A stretch of DNA of 64,000 nt, from assembly GCA_037179385.1 (NCBI GenBank), contig CM074181.1, positions 50,116,394 to 50,180,393 of the forward strand. The letters are read 5' to 3'. Origin of the DNA: Holothuria scabra. Its lineage: Eukaryota; Echinodermata; Holothuroidea; Aspidochirotida; Holothuriidae. Below, in pieces: positions 57,801 through 64,000 of this stretch. Within the stretch, counting starts at the first letter, position 1. Each line of letters starts with the position of its first letter. A program made the translations under genes and the position numbers. Under the pieces are notes generated by a model that was not told the origin of the DNA, made no database searches, and worked only from the letters and a program-made list of their open reading frames with translations.

Positions 57801-60800
57801 CTAATTAGGCCACGTGTAAAATAAAATGAGACGAAGTTTCGATTGACACGAAATTTTAGTTCGGTACCAGTTACATTTTCTCCAGCCCTGGAGCAATAAC
57901 TACGTTTTTTTTTCTTTCACATAATCGTAACGTCATTCACTTTTAAAAAAATAATACTCCAATAATTCATGTACTAGTATCTGAGAGAAAGCATCCTTAA
58001 ATATAAAACATGGTTTGGATGTTCACTATTTTACTATTACAGAGGAAAATTTAAATAAAGCATGCTAGGAGTTAAAATTGTAAACAAATTACCAGACATT
58101 GAATGAAACAAAAACAGATGCCATACGGACGTAGTTAATAGACCGGCACAAATATAGCCACCGCCAGCAAGTAATCCCCCAATGAAACACAGCATTCGAC
58201 ATGAAATGGTATGCATCAGAATGGAAGTCAGCAGCGCTGAGTGGTTAAAGACAAATACGAATTACATTTAAAAAATAAAGAAATTGCGTTTTTCACATTT
58301 GTCCACCACATTATATAAGTGACATCAGACGTATTACTAAAATTTAGTATTGGTAACGGTGGGTCTTTTCAAATCCCGCTTTATTGCGGATCTGAGCATT
58401 ACATGTAAAGGAATTACGCAACGTTATAATATGTTGCATTACTTAGTCATTCAATGAACTCCAGAAAAGTCCCCCCCCCCCATTTGATTCGACTTCAGCC
58501 GAATATGCATTGCATAACAATGGCAGTGATAATTTTGTTAGATTAAATTTAATCGTGGCAAGGAATTCTACATAGTTAACTTTCCTTGAGAAAGCCCACA
58601 ACAAGGGAAGAATATGTCTGATGAAATAAATTTAATATTATTAATATTTCATTTTAAATTCACTGTAATCAATAGTAATGTCATTAACTTTGAGGAAGTG
58701 TTTGATTTGGCATGCATAACAAATTGAAGACACAATTTGGCCCCAAAGGCTGCCATCAGGAGTGTAGTAGGTGTGAGAAGACTATATGCTTCACTTATAC
58801 TCTTTCACGGTCTGAAGTTATCGTCTACAAAAGGTTTGCCATATTTGGCCTTAACACTTTTGACATTAGTTTGCAAAAGGGTTTATCTATTGCTGTTGCA
58901 GACAAAGGAAAAAATCGTGCAATGAAATAATTATTTACAATATTACTAATAAGACTTTAATCCAACCCCTGAAAACTCCTTTGTAACCTCTCAACGGGCT
59001 CACAAAATGGCTGATGAAAGATAGAGTTGATGATAGGTAGCAAATTGGATTGCCAAATCCAGCGCTGAATTTGGTGTAGGTTTCATATCTTGTCGAAAGA
59101 TGAAGAATGTATTTTACTTTCCTTTCAGAATGTGTGAAAATCTGAAGCTTTATGTAAAATTTTTTTTTTTGGATTTTTATGGGGAAAAGAAGGAATTTGG
59201 GGTTTTCTTGATGAGTATATTATCAAAAGCGAAATCAGGGTACTGATAACGAATTAGAATAGATACAGTAGGAGAAGCCTTCAAACTATGTTTTATTCGT
59301 TAATGTTAATTTAAAACCGTCTGATGCAAATGTAATGCATTTACTACTTGCAATTCATAAAAATACGGGTATTATTTATAACTAGATAATCAATCAGGCA
59401 CGTAGCTTAGAAGAGGAGGAATATGAAAAATGACAGAAATATCCATAAACTTTATCACACTCCAATGCATTGCACATGTGATAATTCTGGATCAATGCAT
59501 TTCAATAAATACACCTACCTTTGTCTCAACAACATTTAAAGCGTCGCTTTCTTTTAACGCTTACATGAAAGCTTTAGACAGTTCGAGACCGACCTTGAGA
59601 AAGGATAGGTTCAATAAGATATCAATACCAGTAAAATATCTTCCTTGAGATGAATTTCCAGGTGGATTGCATTCGAAAAATTCTGTTGCTTTTCTCAGAA
59701 AGTCTGAATAGTTCACAAATGGTATATTGATACCAGCATAAATGTATTGTGATATTGGAATCTAATGGTGGGTCTAGGAAGGATTTGCAAAGACCCATCT
59801 TTTGGCTGGAACGGCGAGGCATCTATTACTACTGGAATATATTATTTATGTTCATTCAATTTGAAATATCAACCGTATGATTACTTTAGGAAGTAACAGC
59901 TATACATTTGTGATATATACATAAATTATTCGGCGTTTGAAGAGAAAGTTGAAGGAAAAATATTCCATAAAATGTCAAAGTTCGTCAAACGTATCGTAGT
60001 TAATAGTGATCAAGATTTTTCGTTAATCGACCAAAAGCAGCACCCGATCGTAGGTCTTGAAACAGCTTTGAGGCCTCCCTTTAAGGTTTTTTTTATACTT
60101 CAGTAACATTTTATGAAATGTCCATTCATTTTCCTATTTCGGAAGGGGCCATGTTTCCCGTGGGGCCCCTTTGACTACACCAATGCTAATCTTCACTTTG
60201 ATTCTATAAAAGGTTACAAATGATACAAGTTTGAGAGACCAGGAGCTAAGCAGAATGAGCTAATCAATGAATGAAGGCAATAACTTTAAAGAGTTTAAGT
60301 TAAAAAGGAGTTTTATTTATTCCTTGACAACAAATATCTTATGAAGGTGATATGTGTTGCTGTCTAGGTATAAATAACAATTTGTGGAGCCAATTGAAGT
60401 AACGGTGGATTAGATTATCAACATTTATCTTTATTGATTGGTTTATTGGATCTTAACGTCTACTATAAGTAGCACCTTGTATTAATTGGGAGTAATTTGT
60501 CGTTTCTCGACTTTGGAACGATTTGGGAGGAATGTTGAAGTCCACCGCGAGTAAAACAATTCAAATATATATGTATAAAACAGCATGAAAAAATCAATTC
60601 TTACAGTCCAAATTCCATCTTCATAAGACATTCATAGGATATATAAAGTGTTATAATGTATTTAGTCAAATTAAAATGGCACATTGCGCAACAATTCGTG
60701 ATGCCATTGTTGTACTACTAAATTTACAATCTTATGTTTGTTTCCCTGAAAGTTACTGTACCTTGCCCCAAGGTGTGGTCATACTTCAACGGGCTGATGC

Positions 60801-61524
60801 AAGTAATAAAGCCCTCTCTGTGCAACATGCCATGCAAGCGAACAGGAAGTGCTCAAGGTCTTCAATACCTTTTTAAGTTAAAAGGGAAACAAAGAAGTTA
60901 ATGAGGGCTGTACAACAAGCCTTAGTAAGTCACAAATTATGGCCCAATGGACTTGTAAGTTTTTAGCAAATAAAAATTTGAACACTACATATTTCAGTCT
61001 GTTAAGATAGGAGTTGGGCTGTTAGAATTCATTAACATGCTGTTTAATATATATTTTGAAATTTTTGGAATGGAGGTACACTTTAAGCCCAGATTAAAGA
61101 AAACCCTTAACCATGAAATGGAAATTACATACTTAATTCAAAATTACATGTTTTTCAGTAGATTTTATGTAGTGAATCTAAGCAACGCCATTTTGTTGGA
61201 ACATCCTGTGCGTACATCGTAAGTTCGTACGTTCGTGTAGCAAATATACAAACTGAACTTATTTTGTTCGGAAAAATTTGGCAATGTCTTTGCGTTAGGC
61301 TCGACGGTTCCGAAAAGAACATTCTATCCATACTTACACATAAAATATGCAATAGCACATTGCTGAGTAAATGCCCATGACACCGCTGTATTTGTTGAAT
61401 TAAGGTGACGCACAGTATAAGAAAGGTTAACTCCGTTCGCCTTCATAACACCTCCAAAGAAAAACACCCGAATAAAAATTGATGTAACAGGTAGCCAACG
61501 TACTAAAGTCTTGTAGCAACCCAT
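54892..61524 (-). CDS. Monocarboxylate-transporter-like MFS protein, gene 2
   Basis: Four minus-strand exons: 61338-61524 (187 nt), 58093-58236 (144), 56948-57730 (783) and 54892-55013 (122), junctions phase 1, giving 411 residues. Donors GTAAGT, GTAATT and GTAAAA; acceptors CTCAG, TGCAG and CACAG. The first three exon lengths equal those of gene 1. The protein starts MGCYKTLVRWLPVTSIFIRV and keeps FFGGVMKANGV.LSYTVRHLNST, CRMLCFIGGLLAGGGY, FGEAQGL and LSTIAGIGGI. An ATG 31 codons upstream is in frame, but the paralogue supports the start chosen. Like gene 1 it is a probable multi-pass transporter without the canonical first-helix SLC16 signature. Its last exon is 15 nt shorter. The last intron holds a dead LINE in the opposite orientation. 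Confidence 0.82.
55090..56775 (+). pseudogene. Decayed L1/Tx1-type LINE reverse transcriptase
   Basis: Broken frames cover the linker before the RT (NEIRNYYARLYCHSNCSTDT), motifs 1-2 (LANYRPITLLN), QTGFLKGKFIGENVR then a stop, motif A (FACFIDFVKAF), RGVRQGCPISSYLL, the catalytic box and the thumb (IIFNFIWSGSPDKIK). The catalytic box reads YAGDT at 56045-56059 instead of YADDT, so an essential aspartate is lost. Stops and frameshifts are frequent; no endonuclease domain or 3' tail is recognised. It is inserted antisense in the last intron of transporter gene 2. Confidence 0.85.
58240..61337. other. Intron 1 of gene 2
   Basis: AT-rich with a C-run near 58471-58480. No additional exon is expected from comparison with gene 1, and I recognise no element with both ends. 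Confidence 0.45.
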
Positions 61525-61624
61525 TTTGGTGTATCCCGAATCTAAACTTATATGTGCATAAGAGTAACCGTACCATACCAATGTACTACAATAGCAAACT
61601 GAGTTTATACTGCTCATCAGTCTG

Positions 61625-62714
61625 AATCACCTTCAAAGAATTTACTGTAAAAGTTTGACAATAATACCCGTCACGTTGAGAGGAATGTTCGTTGATGCAT
61701 ACCTTTTTGTAAATTGAATCATGGCAAATCAAATTTACGCTCAACATATACTTTCGCTAGCATAAGGATACCGAATTGTACTTTGAACGACAAGAGGATA
61801 ATTTACTTAGCTTCCAGGTGAATGTCAATGGGAAGGAATTGATGATTTTACTGGAAAGGATCATCTTTAAAAACCTTAAAAGGACGTTTATGTGCCAAAT
61901 ACGGCCCTTTTCTAGTTGTGTCTCACTGGTTTAAGTTTTCCTACCCCATTGCTTATGCTGGACACCAAACACAAAAGCTGTGGTTCCCTTCTAAAGTGTC
62001 TAGTATGAACTGACCTGGTGTAGAACTAAACATCACGAATGCTCGGATGCTCTTAAAACTTGACCATGCAGTAAAGTGATTTTCAAGCTTAATTTGTTCT
62101 TTTAAGTTTCTTGTTTGACAGAAACACTGTCCAAGAGGAGCGTCGCAATCATTATTATTACTTAGAGTACCACACTGTATTCTATACTAACTAAACAGAC
62201 TATAGACGTCATATGGGTAAAAAGCTTTCAAACCCCTATCGTGGGTCAAAATAGGGATCTATGGATAAGAATTGATTACAGTTGTCAAAACCCTGATTAA
62301 ATCTTATATTAAGCCTTTTTAACATGCATTGTATCCATTGCCTTTCCTAACATTTTTAACCACCGTAATAGAAGTCTTTAAGGACACATGAGTGTTAGAA
62401 AATCCTGTATTGCGGTTTATTGTTTGTTATGTTCATTACTTTAATGTCTAAAAGTGTCTGGACCGGCTGCATCATAAAGGGGACACAATAACGAAGGAGT
62501 TCTACAATGTTACATGATGCACATACAACTTTACACACTCGTTGATGCCGATTTTGTGCTTTTATTTGTTATGAATCTTTAACATAATTTCTTGCTTACA
62601 ATTGTACGTCAAATGAACAAAGGGGTTATAACGTTAACGTCTTGAAAGTTTACTCTAGAAAAGGAATAAACTGGGCATGATTTCACATCTTATTTGCGCT
62701 GTTACCTGGTACAA
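61625..62714. repeat. Spacer with dispersed repeat R3, copy 2
   Basis: The segment 61897-62022 matches 46720-46845 (see that entry). The rest has no supported feature. Confidence 0.45.
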
Positions 62715-64000
62715 CCATCCTTCGATGTCGGTAAAATCTTCACTGAACTTTGACTTGTAGAAATATTGGAGGAAGTTTTAAACTTCGACAAAAAGTGAAA
62801 AGTTTATGATTTTCTCTACCAGTAAGTAAACAATACTCATTAGTCCTTGTTAACCATTAATCTTTTGTTCAACAGGAAATTAATTACTAAGAAACATATC
62901 TTTTTGCTCTTCAATGAGTGCAAAAAGTTGACCAATTGTACAAAATGTTACTCCTGCTCCTTGAATTAATTGGGAGAATCACAAAAATTTAGAAATTTGC
63001 CTTCAATCAGTAGGCATACTCTTACTTCCAAATTTTTATATAGATTTTAATTTAAATCCTCGCAAGTTTAATACTGTAGAGACTACTTTTGTACACAAAA
63101 TATAAATAAAAACATAAGATTTTAAAAAAAATCTCGCTTGCTTGGGTAACTTTTTGTAAAAATATAAGGATTTCAATTAGGGATATCTCTAGAACCGAAC
63201 ATACTATTAGGATACAAGTGATTATTTGACAGAATGAACGATTTTTTCCATCTATTGTTGTAAACGTGAATGTGGTGCTGGTCTATTTGTTGATCAGTTT
63301 TTTGGGACTATTTGCTGATCAGTTTTTTTTTTTTTTTTTTTCATTAGATCTCCTTGAAAAAAAAATGATGGTAATAATGACGAGATTTGAGCAAGCCTGA
63401 CTCATCAGTTATTGAAGCGGGAGGTCTGGTTGTCCCTTAAGCCCCTCTGTTGCATTGTTTGACTGAATTATCATAACAGATCCAAAACAACGCCAAAGAA
63501 GTCGCCAGGAAGCTCAAAGCATAGTTTATCAGGAAAATGTAAGTAGGTGAACCAGTCAGATCTTACGAAGCACCTAAAAAGAAATAAGGGAAACGTTTCA
63601 AATGATAAGGATAAAGCTGCTGGGTTCCACTGTAATTTTAGGTTCAAATAGAGAGAAACAATAGGTTTTTATTTTACCGTCTGTTAAACCGCCGATTTGG
63701 TTCATGTTACCTTCAACGACATATGAAAAGGTTATCCCTTGTTCGACATGGAAGTAAAAAAACAAGGCCGCAAGGACACCACAGCTACCATTATACTGCA
63801 TTCCTTGTGAAAACCCACTCACGAACGTTAAAAATAAAAGAGTTCCAAACCGTTTAGGGTAAACGCTTAACAGTAGACTGATACCATTTGCCAAAGCCGG
63901 GAGCAAACGATTGTTACAGTATTCATTGCATTGGACGCGAACAACGTTGACGAAGTTGCACCCCCAGTGATGCCGTCAATACCAGCTATTGTAGGAAGAT
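62715..64000 (-). pseudogene. Monocarboxylate-transporter-like pseudogene, gene 3 (3' part)
   Basis: Cut by the window end. The partial third exon (63678-64000) matches gene 1: TIAGIDGITGGATSSTLFAS, then CLLPALANGISLLLSVYPKR and FVSGFSQGMQYNGSCGVLAA. A one-base deletion near 63905-63915, between TVTI and CLLPA, shifts the frame. The last exon (63437-63573) has TAA at 63563-63565 where gene 1 has CAA (GALQ). Splice sites GTAAAA and TTTTTAG are still recognisable. Homology with gene 1 continues through the 3' flank to about 62715. At least two independent lesions make a functional product unlikely. Confidence 0.8.

Overview
The window is metazoan nuclear DNA. It is AT-rich, and its genes are split by GT-AG introns, with long non-coding stretches full of transposon remnants. 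There are no operons, bacterial-type genes or Shine-Dalgarno sites. The repeats (hAT elements ending CAGTGGCGTAGCC, an L1/Tx1-type LINE, a tRNA-derived SINE, a hammerhead ribozyme of the Penelope-element type) suggest a marine invertebrate deuterostome. An echinoderm is my best guess, but the sequence alone does not prove it.

Region 1 (1-9.4 kb) is repeat-derived. It holds an 11-bp hairpin, a (TG)n tract and seven tandem 156-bp satellite units, then a 133-bp element with a target-site duplication (TSD), a SINE, two dispersed-repeat copies and an 842-bp hAT-like element. I see no credible gene.

Region 2 (9.4-25.8 kb) carries two tandem paralogues, A and B. Each is a two-exon gene for a secreted protein of about 306 residues with eight shared cysteines. 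I do not recognise the family. Their 5' flanks, splice sites and 3' flanks are homologous, so the whole unit was duplicated. Intron A later took up a nest of hAT elements inserted into each other, and the 3' flank of A took up a SINE that B lacks. Between the two genes lie a complete hammerhead ribozyme motif and a perfect 213-bp CTT microsatellite.

Region 3 (25.8-36.5 kb) is mobile DNA. It contains a distant inverted relative of the 156-bp satellite element, a 1,345-bp terminal-inverted-repeat (TIR) element and two hAT elements with perfect 8-bp TSDs.

Region 4 (36.5-64 kb) is a small cluster of monocarboxylate-transporter-like (SLC16/MFS) genes. Gene 1 is on the plus strand (four exons, 416 aa). 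Gene 2 is on the minus strand (four exons, 411 aa), and its first three exons are exactly as long as those of gene 1. A third minus-strand copy, cut by the window edge, is a pseudogene with a frameshift and a nonsense codon. It shares coding and 3' flanking sequence with gene 1, so part of the cluster is an inverted duplication. An intronless pseudogene of an unrecognised family, a decayed LINE inside an intron of gene 2, a TTAA-flanked MITE (short non-autonomous DNA transposon), a 210-bp palindrome and other repeats fill the spaces.

The strongest leads for something undescribed are the tandem secreted-protein pair, the ribozyme-bearing repeat, the intronless pseudogene family and the satellite whose units each carry nuclear-receptor-type half-sites. 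Exon structures were inferred by eye from splice consensus, reading phase and comparison between paralogues.
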